From positions 3,224,001 to 3,288,000 of the forward strand of contig OY782760.1 in NCBI GenBank assembly GCA_963678205.1: a DNA stretch of 64,000 bases. The letters run 5' to 3'. This document shows positions 9,363 through 24,164 of the stretch, one piece after another. This DNA is from G963556115 sp963678205. GTDB lineage: Bacteria; Planctomycetota; SZUA-567. Under the pieces are notes generated by a model. It was not told the DNA's origin. It searched no databases and saw only the letters and a program-made list of their open reading frames with translations. Numbering within the stretch: the stretch's first letter is position 1; each line of letters starts with the position of its first letter. The position numbers were made by a program, and so were the translations under genes.

Positions 9363-9623
9363 GATCTAACTAAACCTGAAAACTTACAACACACCGCATG
9401 GCAAATAAAAGCAATATATACTTTTCTATCAACCTTAGTATATCACGTATTATATACACCCACTCACATATACGTTTGGGTTATTAATAATATTATCATA
9501 TAAACATTGTAAGCCTTATACTCACACATAAAGCTTATAAAAATTAGAATTAAAACAATCTACAGGAATATACATCATCAATTTTATAATACTTATTATA
9601 AAAATTATTCGTTAACGAGATAC

Positions 9624-10160
9624 CTACTGCGTTATTTTCATAATTTTATAACTTTCATTAATTATCTTTTGAACAACTGACTCCACATTGACAATTTTAG
9701 AAGCCGAAGATATTGCATCTATTTCAAGATCCTTACTTTTCCATGATCCAGAATCAGCAGTATAGACTACCTTTATACTTTCCATATTTTGAGCATTACC
9801 AGCAAGGAACTTGTGTGAATCCTTCTGTATTGTACCATTCTGAACTGTTGTAAAAACAATTACCCCATCCCAATCATCACGTTTTATCTCACCCAATTTT
9901 GTAACATCAGTCACTAGTATTCTTATCTTCTCTTTCTTAAGAACAGCTATAACCTTCTTAATAATCTCATCCTTAAAACTACTCTGTTGTGTTGCTATCA
10001 ATAGTGTTGGGCTCTTAATATCAGAATTATATTCAACAGTCTTCGCAACTCCTTGATACGTGGGCCCCTTCTTAGTCGCTCCACCAGTAACACAAATAAC
10101 AGCTAACCCAACAAGCATACACAACCCAACTTTAATCAACCCAAGCCATTTATTCATCAT
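9624..10160 (-). CDS. Exported flavodoxin-like protein, unknown function
   Basis: A 178-residue protein with an N-terminal hydrophobic segment (about residues 5-25) that should act as a signal peptide or anchor. The rest alternates beta strands and helices in a flavodoxin-like order: TLLIATQQSS, IRILVTDVT, WDGVIVFTTVQNG and SIKVVYTADSGS. A flavin phosphate loop is not convincing, so cofactor binding is uncertain. GGAG precedes the ATG at suitable spacing. No functional partner lies nearby. Confidence 0.6.
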   Translation of the reverse strand: MMNKWLGLIKVGLCMLVGLAVICVTGGATKKGPTYQGVAKTVEYNSDIKSPTLLIATQQSSFKDEIIKKVIAVLKKEKIRILVTDVTKLGEIKRDDWDGVIVFTTVQNGTIQKDSHKFLAGNAQNMESIKVVYTADSGSWKSKDLEIDAISSASKIVNVESVVQKIINESYKIMKITQ

Positions 10161-10678
10161 TCTATTTCTCCATGAAATTCTTACTATCAGTAAGGAAACA
10201 AACTATCAACTACGAGAAATTCTTACCCTCTTATATTAATATTTTACCCTAAAATCAAACCCCGTAAACACAAACCTACTTAACTACATTAAAATTTTAT
10301 GGCAGTTACAACCAATCATGTCCTATCCTGATTTAAGTTAGTTTATACAACCAACATATTACTATAAGCTCAAACAACAACAAACATTTCATAATATTTT
10401 AATATTACTCTATTTTTATTAGATGCGATACATAAAATATAAGCTATTTGAATTATTATAATTTATAATGGAATGAATTTACGAAATTTTACGTTGTTCA
10501 ATGGTATGAAACCATACAATTCTAATAAATACTCTAAATTACACTTAATATAATTGACAAGGTTTTAAACATCACCTATTACATAATATGAGATTTCACA
10601 CATGATGACAAAAGTCCATTTTTAAATATTTCACAAAAAACATTTACCGCAATAATTGCGTAAACTTGAAAGAAGATA
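10161..10678. other. Divergent AT-rich gap upstream of the EamA transporter
   Basis: About 518 bases with no gene. It holds the candidate promoter for the transporter at 10554-10582. Nothing else is recognised. Confidence 0.55.
10554..10582 (+). promoter_or_regulatory. Candidate sigma-70 promoter for the EamA transporter
   Basis: TTGACA (10554-10559) and TATTAC (10577-10582) are separated by 17 bases. The predicted transcript begins near 10590, leaving a leader of about 90 bases. Confidence 0.5.
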
Positions 10679-11566
10679 ATGAAAATAACTAAAAACAGAC
10701 ATAACCTTAAACTTGGAATGTTGTTCGCACTCATATCTGCAGCTTCAGGAGCATGTATGAATGCATTTGTTAAAGAACTTGACAACTCAACCTCAACTTC
10801 AATATTGGTTTTTTTTAGATTTATATTTAGCTTTTGCTGCATAATTCCATGGATTATAAAAAACAAAAACTTTTCATTAAAAATTGATAAACCGGCTAAT
10901 TATACAATAAGAATTATCTGTGCACTACTAGCTCTTACCTGTGTCTTTTCCGCTGTTAAACGTACATCATTAACTACAGTACTGTTATTATCAAATACTG
11001 CCCCTTTATTTATCCCGATGTTTGCAGCAATACTTTATAAAATTAAGACTCGTGTATCTATTTATCTTTCAATTTTAGTAGGTTTCTTTGGTGTAGCTAT
11101 TGTGTTACACCCAACAGGAAACGTTTCTATTAATAGTGGCGAAATATTTGCTGTCTTAGCCGGCATATTAGCAGCGATGGCAATGCTACAAATAAGAATA
11201 CTCAGCAAGACAAGTACCACGATTCAGATATTATTCTACTATTATGGCGTCAGTGCATTTGTTACTGGTATAGCAGCTATCTTCCAATGGAACTGGCCAG
11301 ACACATATTATCAGTGGATTATTCTCGCACTAGTAGGAGTAACAGGAACAATATATCAAGTCTGCATTACTCTCGCTGTATCTACAGCCCCAGCAAGAAT
11401 CATTACTCCGCTAACATTCACCAGTGTAATCTGGGGTGGTACAATCGAGTACTTTATTTGGAACAAGCAACCAGATTTATATACTATTTCTGGATTTCTT
11501 ATAATAATAACCAGCATAATCTTTGTAGTATATCTAGGCAACAAACACATTATACCGAAGAAATAA
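10679..11566 (+). CDS. EamA (DMT superfamily) transporter
   Basis: A 295-residue inner-membrane protein with about ten hydrophobic segments in two EamA repeats. The first repeat starts GMLFALISAASGACMNAFVK; the second starts near SGEIFAVLAGILAAMAMLQI. Members export amino acids, nucleobases or other small metabolites, but the substrate cannot be read from the sequence. It is monocistronic, with a promoter about 100 bases upstream. Confidence 0.88.
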   Translation: MKITKNRHNLKLGMLFALISAASGACMNAFVKELDNSTSTSILVFFRFIFSFCCIIPWIIKNKNFSLKIDKPANYTIRIICALLALTCVFSAVKRTSLTTVLLLSNTAPLFIPMFAAILYKIKTRVSIYLSILVGFFGVAIVLHPTGNVSINSGEIFAVLAGILAAMAMLQIRILSKTSTTIQILFYYYGVSAFVTGIAAIFQWNWPDTYYQWIILALVGVTGTIYQVCITLAVSTAPARIITPLTFTSVIWGGTIEYFIWNKQPDLYTISGFLIIITSIIFVVYLGNKHIIPKK

Positions 11567-11875
11567 GTTACTATACTAATATTTTCTTTATATGTGGTCT
11601 ATCTTAACAACTATGAGATGTTATAAAACCAATCTAATTTATAACTGACATCATACCTTAATTAATCTATTGAAAACATCTTTAAAATTTGCCCCAGTCC
11701 TTTAGGACTGGTTGTAAAGTTTAAAAATTTATTCTGCATATTCTAATATAAGCAATTGTACTCTTACATTAGATATTCATCATTTTAGCATAGTTATCAT
11801 AACTTAGATACCACTTATTATTTTGATATTCCATAGCACTACTTTTTTTTCGGTATCTTAACCATCTGGTAAGCC
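11567..11875. other. Convergent gap between the EamA gene and the rrn terminator
   Basis: About 309 bases without a gene. The only structure seen is the hairpin at 11694-11711. Confidence 0.5.
11694..11711 (+). terminator. Weak hairpin, possible EamA gene terminator
   Basis: CCAGTCC / GGACTGG form a 7-bp stem about 130 bases after the EamA stop, followed by only a broken T stretch. Termination here is uncertain. Confidence 0.35.
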
Positions 11876-11914
11876 CATAAAAAAACATCCATCCCTAAAA
11901 AGGGCTGGATGTTT
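11876..11914 (-). terminator. rRNA operon terminator
   Basis: AAACATCCAGCCCT pairs with AGGGATGGATGTTT (mismatch in the middle), followed on the minus strand by TTTTTTT. It lies just after the 5S gene and ends the rRNA operon. Confidence 0.88.
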
Positions 11915-11927
11915 TCATTAATAAAGA

Positions 11928-12034
11928 TTCCGGCGACGACCTACTTTCCCGAGACAGTATCATCGGCGCGGAAGAGCTTAGCTACTGTGTTCGGAATGGG
12001 AACAGGCGTATCCTCTTCGCTATAATCGCCGGAA
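11928..12034 (-). rRNA. rrf: 5S ribosomal RNA
   Basis: About 107 bases. The conserved core CCCATTCCGAACACAGTAG is present on the minus strand. The ends TTCCGGCG and CGCCGGAA pair as helix I. It is the last gene of the rRNA operon. Confidence 0.95.
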
Positions 12035-12226
12035 AAAGCGACTAGCTTGTTACCGAGTTATCTACATAATCTGTGACTAATCAGTAACGGCTATAAAATC
12101 AAATCGAGTAAAGGTGTAAAACTAATTTATATGTTGAGTTTCGTTAAACATTACATTCATCCTTAATGCGGATTCATTGTGTTTGCTTTAATTTACACCT
12201 CTTTTGAAAGTGAACTCAAAAGAGTT

Positions 12227-15160
<2,934 letters not shown>

Positions 15161-15168
<8 letters not shown>

Positions 15169-15184
15169 ACTCTTCTGAACTCAC
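15161..15184 (-). other. 5' half of the long 23S precursor stem (partner 12210-12233)
   Basis: The 24 bases here pair over their full length with 12210-12233 on the other side of the 23S gene, with only G-U wobbles as exceptions. This brings the two ends of pre-23S RNA together in a duplex suited to RNase III processing. The mature ends should lie within the inner part of the stem. Confidence 0.8.
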
Positions 15185-15186
15185 AA

Positions 15187-15533
15187 AGGAATTCTCAGAG
15201 TTGCTAAATAGCCTCGGAAAAAGCTATTTATAAATCAAACACGATAAATATTATTTATTTTATCTTTCCGCAATAAATATAGATCAATAAATTGAACTAT
15301 ACTCATCTACTTTGTTAAGGATGTAACTGTTTAACTTATACACTCAACTATTTAACTCATATGGCAATATTGCAGCATTATTTACTATCGCTTAGACCGT
15401 AGTCCAAGCATTGCTTCTATATCAACATAGGAATATGTATATAAATTATACTATTACGTCTTTACTCGATTATCAAAGATCAATTGAGGAAACAATGCCT
15501 CATTAAAAATTATTTCTACAGTACTGGATTAAT
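15187..15533. other. tRNA-Ile to 23S spacer
   Basis: About 347 bases of internal transcribed spacer, AT-rich. It carries a boxA-like element at 15470-15486 and nothing else that I recognise. Confidence 0.7.
15470..15486 (-). promoter_or_regulatory. boxA-like antitermination site before 23S
   Basis: The minus strand reads CAATTGATCTTTGATAA. Its core TGATCTTTGA is repeated in the 16S leader (17586-17602). It resembles rrn boxA consensus elements (TG.TCTTTGAAAA). Position upstream of both large rRNAs is as known for rrn antitermination. Confidence 0.6.
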
Positions 15534-15610
15534 TGGTGGGCTTGGATGGATTCGAACCATCGGCCTCATCCTTATCAGGGATGCGCTCTAACCAACTGAG
15601 CTACAAGCCC
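15534..15610 (-). tRNA. tRNA-Ile (GAT anticodon)
   Basis: A 77-base cloverleaf with acceptor GGGCTTG / CAAGCCC, anticodon loop CTGATAA giving GAT, T loop GGTTCGAATCC and an encoded CCA end. It sits in the 16S-23S spacer, the standard position. Confidence 0.97.
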
Positions 15611-15629
15611 ACCTGTGATTTCGCATTAC

Positions 15630-15705
15630 TGGTGGAGGTGCACGGGTTCGAACCGAGGACCTCCTGCTTGCAAAGCAGGCGCTCTCCCAACTGAGCTACA
15701 CCCCC
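15630..15705 (-). tRNA. tRNA-Ala (TGC anticodon)
   Basis: A 76-base cloverleaf with acceptor GGGGGTG / CACCTCC, anticodon loop TTTGCAA giving TGC and an encoded CCA. The acceptor contains the G3:U70 wobble pair that alanyl-tRNA synthetase uses for identity. It lies between 16S and tRNA-Ile. Confidence 0.97.
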
Positions 15706-15876
15706 ATTAGTTCCTAACCACCTACAATCCTTGTAGTACTGGATAATATCAAAAAAAATGAATAGCCATCTGTCCTAAAAATGCTCGGCTGATGTTCTGC
15801 TGAATCCGCTCCCGTGGGACATAAACAAACAAGTTTGTAAATGCTATCCCGAGATACTTCTTCAACAGCTAAGTTG

Positions 15877-17436
<1,560 letters not shown>

Positions 17437-17485
17437 AGTTTATCATTAACATTGATGGCTAGACCAATGTTTCTGGCAATTTGTT

Positions 17486-17511
17486 TTTTAGAGAGCAGTT
17501 GTTATCTGCTC
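17486..17511 (-). promoter_or_regulatory. boxB-boxA-like element in the 16S leader
   Basis: On the minus strand a GAGCAG / CTGCTC hairpin is followed by TGCTCTCTAAAAAA, resembling the boxB hairpin and boxA (TGCTCTTTAACA) of proteobacterial rrn leaders. It lies about 50 bases before the mature 16S 5' end. Confidence 0.55.
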
Positions 17512-17585
17512 TGTTCTCGTTAAAACACTCAAATTAATTTGAGGTTCTCAAGCATTCAATAAAGAACGTATGGCTATTCATTAAT

Positions 17586-17602
17586 ATTTCAAAGATCAAT
17601 TG
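17586..17602 (-). promoter_or_regulatory. boxA-like antitermination site in the 16S leader
   Basis: The minus strand reads CAATTGATCTTTGAAAT, matching the rrn boxA type TG.TCTTTGAAA and sharing the CAATTGATCTTTGA block with the element before 23S. Confidence 0.6.
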
Positions 17603-17804
17603 CCTGAAACTAAGCAGGACTTAAATATTTTCGCTATATTTAATGTATAACAGTAATCGAACAAAACCTACACTAAACATTAACTTTTTTTTAAATTTAG
17701 AGAGAAAAAAAACCGCCAATCTCGAATTCCCTCGAAAAAGGCCGCTCACTTCTGCGCTCACCTTACTGCTCTCAGCGCAGTGCTATCCCTAATTTGCTTT
17801 AACA

Positions 17805-17832
17805 AGTATATGTTTCTAATCTCAACTGTCAA
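17805..17832 (-). promoter_or_regulatory. rRNA operon promoter
   Basis: On the minus strand TTGACA (17827-17832) and TATACT (17805-17810) are separated by 16 bases, with a long A/T stretch just upstream of -35 that could serve as an UP element. The transcript would start near 17797, about 360 bases before mature 16S. Confidence 0.85.
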
Positions 17833-19481
17833 GCATTATTTTTATTTTTTTATTTAATCTTCTTTACAGGACTAACCCGCAAACTCTTATTAAATCTTAA
17901 CACATTTTAAAAACAATAACAAGAGGTTAAATAATTTTTTCTTCCAAAACTTTAGTGCCGAAAACACTCATCGTCATAAATACGATCCTAGTTTTTTTAC
18001 CACCTAATTAAGAGCTTATTCTCATGCTCCCCTCAAGCGGTTTAACAATACTACTGAAACCAAACTCATTGTCAACCACTTAATTATTTTTTTTCTGAGT
18101 AAACAGAACTTATTATATATTTTCAATAAAACAAATATATCAAAACTACAACATATTTATCATCAAAATAATATCTGCCAAACAATTAAAAAAGAATCAC
18201 TTCCCAGGATCTATAGTCAATCGACTTAGCAGTAAAGCTCAACTCAACTCATGTGTTAAGTATAATACTATTTAACCTATCAAATACAAGATTAAATTTA
18301 TGACTTTATAAACAACACTCAAAACAAATACATAACAATCAATACGCCAACATGTTACAGAACCAACCTATACCGTAAATATTAATTATATCACTTACTA
18401 CTTTAAATGTTTTTCAGAAAAATAGGTTATAAATTCATAATAGTCAGTTGATAGACAGTAGTCTTGTATCAGTAATAAAAACCAATAAAAGAATCAAGCT
18501 GTAAAATAAGCTTAAAACAGATCAGAAACCACCAAAAAAAAAATCAGATGCATGTTTGACTGTTAAGAGTCATAAGGAGTATAAGGGACATAGCTGTAGA
18601 ACATAAATAAATAAAATATTTTAAATAAGCAACATCATTAGTACATAAGAGTGAGACACTCATTAAAATTCTAGATGAGAAAATAACCTTATGGTTGATT
18701 AGTTAACACAGTATAACTCCCACAACTAATACTAGAGTACTTGTAATAATTACTGAAAAAACTTCAGCACAAAGAAGACCGTGGTAAGAAGCAAGCACCA
18801 CATGATGTGATAGGCAACCAATCTGTTTACAAATCACTAGTAGGATTGAGTATGTATTGGTATACATGCAATAAAGAGTGCAAATATTTAACCATGAATT
18901 GCAATATCTAGAGCACAAAGCAAAATAATCTTACGTCAATTAACGTATAATACAAGTATACATCTAATATTTCAAAAAAGCTTAGAATATTTTGCTTCGA
19001 GTATAGTTTCATACAAAAAAAATGAACCTGTCTTAAAGCAAAAAAACAAAAATAATCTACAAGTAATAGTAAAAAAGTCTGCATTAAATATAATAACAAC
19101 AACAATTTTTAACTTAATTCAAAAATTAAATTTCTAGAAATAACGTTATTTATATTTTTTGAAAATTGGCTATGAGTACGCTATTAATAGCTTAAGTATA
19201 AATAGCAATTATTTTGTAGCCTCTTCGAATATAACTTTATTAAAAATATAAATCCCCAAACAAGTCAAGATACGTATGACGTAAAACTACCAAATTAAAT
19301 ATTAAGAAAGAATATTTTAATTCATTAAATCTTTTTTAGTTAAGATCTAAGGCATAAAGCTAAAATTATCCTTGAAACTTTACTACTTAAAAACAAAATA
19401 CTTTCTATATAAGCAAACCACAAATCAAAAAAAATTTTCATTAACTAAATACAGCAGATAATAAATTAAAAATATAAATCA
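17833..19481. other. Long AT-rich region with no recognisable gene
   Basis: About 1.65 kb between the rrn promoter and the infB terminator. Two short minus-strand ORFs (18703-18918 and 18908-19105) have biased composition, overlap each other out of frame, show no ribosome sites and look like chance. I see no RNA gene, repeat array or element end. It may be decayed coding sequence. Confidence 0.6.
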
Positions 19482-19514
19482 TTAAACCTGCTTGTTATCC
19501 ACAAGCAGGTTTAA
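19482..19514 (-). terminator. Intrinsic terminator of infB
   Basis: TTAAACCTGCTTG / CAAGCAGGTTTAA form a 13-bp stem with a 7-base loop, followed on the minus strand by a T-rich stretch (TTTATATTTTT). It ends the infB transcript. Confidence 0.82.
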
Positions 19515-19606
19515 AATCAAATAAATATTATACTTAAATTGAAATATTCTTAAATCAACTTTATTTAACCCAACAATTTAAGATAAATTATTAAGTCCAG
19601 CGCTAA

Positions 19607-22345
19607 TTAATCATCGAGTTTTCTAGCAATTTCTTCAATTTCGTAAGCCTCAATAACATCACCAACCTTAATATCATCATAACCTACAATACGTAGACCA
19701 CACTCAAACCCACTTCGTACTTCTTTTGCGTCATCTTTAAAGCGCTTAAGCCCATCAATTTTACCATCATAAATAACAATACTATCACGAATAAGGCGTA
19801 CCTGACAATTTCTATTGATAAGCCCATCAGTAACATAACAACCTGCGATATTACCAAGCTTACTAGAGTGAAATACTTCACGAATCTCAACCTGGCCAAT
19901 AACTGTCTCCTTCTCTTCAGGAGGAAGCATACCTTCAAGAGCGGCTTTCATATCTTCAATTAAGCGATAAATAACATGATAGACTTTAATCTGAACACTG
20001 TGAGCAGCTGCTGCTGTCTTTGCTATAGCATCCGCAACAACATGGAAACCTACAATAATTGCATCACTTGCGTCAGCAAAAAGTACATCTGTATTGGACA
20101 CGCCGCCTACAGCCGCATGAATAATATTTATACTTACCTCATCAGTTGAAAGATCTATTAAAGTCTTCTCAAGCACCTCAAGCGAACCAGTCACATCAGA
20201 CTTGATAATAACATTAAGTTCCCGCTTATTACCCTCTTTAAGGTAAGCAGTAAGATTTTCAAGAGTAACATGTTTTCTTCTACGTCTGGAAAGAAGCTCT
20301 GCACGCGCCTTCTTTTCTCTCTCCCCAGCAAGTTTTCTAGCTTTTACCAAATCATCAATGACAAATATCTTATCACCAACTTCAGGTACATTGTTTAGAC
20401 CAACTACTGACACAGCCTGAGATGGACCACCAGAATCGCAAGTAGCCCCAGTCCAGTCAAACATCAGCTTAACTTTACCAAATCCATTTGAAGTAAGAAG
20501 CACATCGCCACGGTGAAGTGTACCGTCATTGATAAGAATTGTTGCTACAACACCACGATTTTCAGTCATTTCTGATTCAATAACATACCCAACAGCTTTA
20601 CGTTTTGGATTTGCAGAGAGCTCGAGCATTTCTGATTCTAGAAGAATTCTCTCAAGCAACTCATCAATACCCTGCCCTGTATGAGCAGATACTTCAATTA
20701 TTCCTGCCGACCCACCCCATTCTTCTGGAAGCAGCTCAAGCTGGTTAGAAAGCTCTTGCTTTACTTTATCAGGATTAGCGTTAGGTAAGTCACATTTATT
20801 AATAGCAACAACAATCGGTACGCCCGCATTTTTTGCGTGAGCATAGGCTTCTTTTGTTTGCGGCATAACACCATCATCAGCAGCCACAACAAGAACGGCA
20901 ACGTCTGTTAAATTTGCTCCACGTGCACGCATCTGAGTAAATGCTTCGTGCCCTGGAGTATCAAGGAATGTAATCTTTTGACCATTTTGCTCTACTGAAT
21001 ATGCGCCAATATGCTGAGTAATACCACCATGTTCACCAGCAGCTACTCTTGTATCACGAACCTTATCAAGAAGAGATGTTTTACCATGGTCAACGTGTCC
21101 CATAAATGTTACGACAGGCGGTCTTTCTTTAATCTCTGCCTCATCAAAGACCTCTTCATCCTTCTTGATCTCTTTTTCTACTTGAACCTCAAGATCATCA
21201 TCTTCTTTCCACTCAAAAGTAATATTAAACTCTTTAGCAATAAGAACAATATCAGATTCGCTGACAACATCATTTACAGATACCATCTGGCCATTTTTCA
21301 TCATAAAGCCAAGAATCTGATTAATTTTAACGCCAAAAGCTGCTGATAAATCACGCATACTCATACCTGCAAATACTTGAGGTGTCTGCTGAACTTCTGG
21401 TTGCGGTTTCTTTTTATTTCTTCCGCCTCTTCTTCCACCATTCTTTCCACCACTAATACCCTGTCCGACACCAGACTTACCAGTTCCGCGACCTCTTCCG
21501 CCCTGCCTTTTTCTTGAACCAGTAGACCTGATACTACGGGTATACTCTGAATCCATTGCAGCAAAAATAGCTGGAAGCTCGGGTTTAGCCATCTGCCCTT
21601 TAAAGTCAGCTCTTTTAAATTTATGAGTACCGTGTGCGTCCTTATTTACTTCTGTGTTATCAAGAACAACCTCTGACTTTGCATTATTATCTATTCTACC
21701 CTTTGATTTTTTTGTATCTTTAGAAAAGCTCTTCTTAGACTTTTTATTCTGATTTTTATTATACTCAGGATTTGTCTTGATCTTACCATCAGCAGATTTC
21801 TTTACTTCCAAAGACGCAACAGGTTTACTGTTATTTTTTGATGCCGCAGTATTTTTTTTACTTCTATCTGTAGTACTACTTTTAGAGTTCTTAGTACTTT
21901 TAGCAGCAGGCTTGGTTTTCATTTCTGACGTTTTTGATTTTTTTTCAATTTTCTTTTCTACTTTTTTAGGCTCTTCTTTGGTAATCTCTTGCTTCTGTGG
22001 TTTTTCAACTTTTTCCACTTTTTTAGCTTCAATTTTAACTTCTTCAATCCGCTTCTCAGTGTTTTTTTTAGTCTCTACTTTTTCATTTGCCACAGTATCT
22101 TTAGAAGAATTTCTTCTCGCAGGAACACGCCTTTTGCGAGTTTTTTTCACTTTCACTTTTTCGTTAGCTTCTTTTATCAGCCTTGGAAGTTCAGAAGAAT
22201 TTCCCTCTACCCATTTGGCAGTATCATCATCAACACTGGCGAGAGAGTTTTTGATTGCATGCCCATTCTGGTTAGCATAATCAAGTAAGACCTGATAATT
22301 TTTTTCTTCAAGTCCAATTTTTGCAGCAAGTTCATAAAATCGCAT
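19607..22345 (-). CDS. infB: Translation initiation factor IF-2
   Basis: A 912-residue IF-2 that brings initiator fMet-tRNA to the 30S subunit and hydrolyses GTP on subunit joining. An IF-2 N-terminal helix domain is followed by a very long Lys-rich low-complexity linker (about 60-320), then IF2_N (about 325-375). The G domain carries G1 GHVDHGKT (417-424), DTPGHEAF and NKCD. The C-terminal domains end in VGDVIEAYEIEEI. The ATG at 22345 is preferred to the TTG one codon upstream because of spacing to AGGA. It follows nusA on the same strand after a 413-base gap. Confidence 0.97.
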   Translation of the reverse strand: MRFYELAAKIGLEEKNYQVLLDYANQNGHAIKNSLASVDDDTAKWVEGNSSELPRLIKEANEKVKVKKTRKRRVPARRNSSKDTVANEKVETKKNTEKRIEEVKIEAKKVEKVEKPQKQEITKEEPKKVEKKIEKKSKTSEMKTKPAAKSTKNSKSSTTDRSKKNTAASKNNSKPVASLEVKKSADGKIKTNPEYNKNQNKKSKKSFSKDTKKSKGRIDNNAKSEVVLDNTEVNKDAHGTHKFKRADFKGQMAKPELPAIFAAMDSEYTRSIRSTGSRKRQGGRGRGTGKSGVGQGISGGKNGGRRGGRNKKKPQPEVQQTPQVFAGMSMRDLSAAFGVKINQILGFMMKNGQMVSVNDVVSESDIVLIAKEFNITFEWKEDDDLEVQVEKEIKKDEEVFDEAEIKERPPVVTFMGHVDHGKTSLLDKVRDTRVAAGEHGGITQHIGAYSVEQNGQKITFLDTPGHEAFTQMRARGANLTDVAVLVVAADDGVMPQTKEAYAHAKNAGVPIVVAINKCDLPNANPDKVKQELSNQLELLPEEWGGSAGIIEVSAHTGQGIDELLERILLESEMLELSANPKRKAVGYVIESEMTENRGVVATILINDGTLHRGDVLLTSNGFGKVKLMFDWTGATCDSGGPSQAVSVVGLNNVPEVGDKIFVIDDLVKARKLAGEREKKARAELLSRRRRKHVTLENLTAYLKEGNKRELNVIIKSDVTGSLEVLEKTLIDLSTDEVSINIIHAAVGGVSNTDVLFADASDAIIVGFHVVADAIAKTAAAAHSVQIKVYHVIYRLIEDMKAALEGMLPPEEKETVIGQVEIREVFHSSKLGNIAGCYVTDGLINRNCQVRLIRDSIVIYDGKIDGLKRFKDDAKEVRSGFECGLRIVGYDDIKVGDVIEAYEIEEIARKLDD

Positions 22346-22758
22346 CAAGTAATCCTATCTGAAATTTAACAAGTACCTTTTAATTTTTCAATGCAGTTTA
22401 TATTATAACAGTTATTGAAATTCCTAGTAAACCAAATCAACATTATTAATAAATCATATTTTTATAATACAATATGTTGTAATGGTTACCCATTCACACC
22501 GCTTTCAGAATATTAAGCCACAAAAAACACTTTTTCATCCAAAAGCATGCCGGAAATTAACTTAGCCTGTCCTCAGCCATCTGATCTCCAGAAAACTGTT
22601 CCCAAAACTTGAAAACAGCACTTAAAAATATCAAAACAAATGAAAATCACTACAAAAAATAAGGCAAAAAAATATTTTACACAATTACCTTGTCTTAGCA
22701 AGTCCAAGCAATAAAAAAAGCCCATATTTATTCAAGGAAAATAAATGATTGCTACTTA
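22346..22758. other. nusA-infB intergenic region
   Basis: About 413 bases, long for this gene pair, which is usually tightly linked. It carries a candidate infB promoter near 22402-22430. I see no gene; a rbfA or ribosomal protein gene is not present here. Confidence 0.55.
22402..22430 (-). promoter_or_regulatory. Candidate extended -10 promoter for infB
   Basis: The minus strand has TGTTATAAT (22402-22410), an extended -10 box, with a poor -35 (TTACTA) 17 bases upstream. The start site would be about 50 bases before infB. Confidence 0.45.
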
Positions 22759-24105
22759 CTATTCTTTGCTTTGAGCTGAAGCGTCATCAGAATCTTCAGA
22801 ATTTTGAACAGAAGCTTCTGCTTCAGAAACCTTTTCAGACTCAGCCGAATTATCTTCTGGGACTATCTCTTGAAGAAGTGGCATTGACGGAGCTGCTTTT
22901 CTCTGTTTCTTGTTCTGACGCGCTTCTGCAGCGGCTTTTTGGTTTCTTGCGATACGCTTCTGATAGCCATCAAGGGCAAACTGATAAATTTCTTCAGCTT
23001 TTTTATCTGCTATACCCTTAATTTTTGTAAGCTCTTCAACCCCTAGTTCTACAATGTCTTGGAACGACTCAAAACCAGTTAGCAACAAATTATTTATTAT
23101 CTGATCACCAACCCCAGGAAGACTAGCAATCTCATCATGTCCAAGTTCACGCCACTCACGATGCTGATCAACAGTCATAATATCAAGATCCCAACCTGTG
23201 AGCTTACTTGAAAGACGAACATTCTGACCTTTTCTACCAATGGCCAACGATAGCTGATCATTTTCTACAAGCACTCGAGCTCTATTACGTCTACGGTCAA
23301 AATCAATTGACTCAGCAACTGCAGGAGAAAGAGCATTTCTAATGAACAACTCTTCACTATCATGCCAACGAACAATATCAATTTTTTCTCCGTTGAGCTC
23401 TTCAACAATACTCCTGATACGATTACCTCTGATACCAACACACGCCCCAACAGCATCAACTTTACTATCGGATGAATAAACTGCAAGCTTTGTTCTATAT
23501 CCTGGTTCACGTACTAACCCTTTGATCTCAACGATATGTTCAGAAATTTCAGGAACTTCAAGTTCAAATAATTCTTTTACTAAAGTAGGATGCGTTCTTG
23601 AAAGAACAATAAGAACTTTATTACCTTTCTTACGAACCTGCACAACATAACAACGCAAGCGCTCTCCAGGTCTATAATTCTCAGAAGGAATCTGCTCCTG
23701 TCTTGGTAGTATACCATCAGCCTTGCCAATATTTAGAACAACAGTGCCTCTTTCAACCCTTGAAATTGTACCATTGACAATAGTATCTTCCTTACCCTGA
23801 AAATCTTCGAACACCACCTCACTTTCAGCTTCACGGATACGCTGTATCATTACCTGCTTAGCAGTCTGAGCCGCAATTCGCCCAAACTCACTTGGTTCTA
23901 GTATTCGCAGCGGTCTATCACCATCAAGCAGAATTAAATCACCATTATCTCGGTTGATTCTTATACGGAGTTCTTCGACATCTGTATATTTCTTTCTAGC
24001 AGCAGAAACCAGAGCCGCTTCAAGGCTTTCAAACAGGAGCTCTCTATCGATCCCCTTATCCATATGGATACTATTGATAAGTCTAAGTAGTTCTTCGTTA
24101 TTCAT
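22759..24105 (-). CDS. nusA: Transcription termination/antitermination factor NusA
   Basis: A 448-residue NusA. The N-terminal RNA polymerase-binding domain is followed by S1 (about 130-200) and by KH1 and KH2 with GACVGIRGNRI and LAIGRKGQNVRLSSKLTGWD. A helix-hairpin-helix pair follows (SLPGVGDQIINNLL and LTKIKGIADKKAEEI). The tail is low-complexity and acidic. It is of middle length, without the full duplicated acidic-repeat C-terminus of E. coli. The usual rimP partner is not upstream. A strong terminator hairpin lies in its leader. Confidence 0.96.
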   Translation of the reverse strand: MNNEELLRLINSIHMDKGIDRELLFESLEAALVSAARKKYTDVEELRIRINRDNGDLILLDGDRPLRILEPSEFGRIAAQTAKQVMIQRIREAESEVVFEDFQGKEDTIVNGTISRVERGTVVLNIGKADGILPRQEQIPSENYRPGERLRCYVVQVRKKGNKVLIVLSRTHPTLVKELFELEVPEISEHIVEIKGLVREPGYRTKLAVYSSDSKVDAVGACVGIRGNRIRSIVEELNGEKIDIVRWHDSEELFIRNALSPAVAESIDFDRRRNRARVLVENDQLSLAIGRKGQNVRLSSKLTGWDLDIMTVDQHREWRELGHDEIASLPGVGDQIINNLLLTGFESFQDIVELGVEELTKIKGIADKKAEEIYQFALDGYQKRIARNQKAAAEARQNKKQRKAAPSMPLLQEIVPEDNSAESEKVSEAEASVQNSEDSDDASAQSKE

Positions 24106-24164
24106 CTTTAAAATTCCACTTAACTATCCTTGCATTTATACTATAGAATATTGGCAAGGCCACT

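Noticed and set aside
18703..19105. Two small Cys- and Phe/Leu-rich ORFs on the minus strand
   Set aside because: No ribosome sites, overlap out of frame, odd composition and no family resemblance.
21777..22288. Plus-strand ORFs of 99-167 codons opposite the infB linker
   Set aside because: They are the complement of the Lys-rich IF-2 linker, which gives Phe/Ser/Leu-rich shadow frames.
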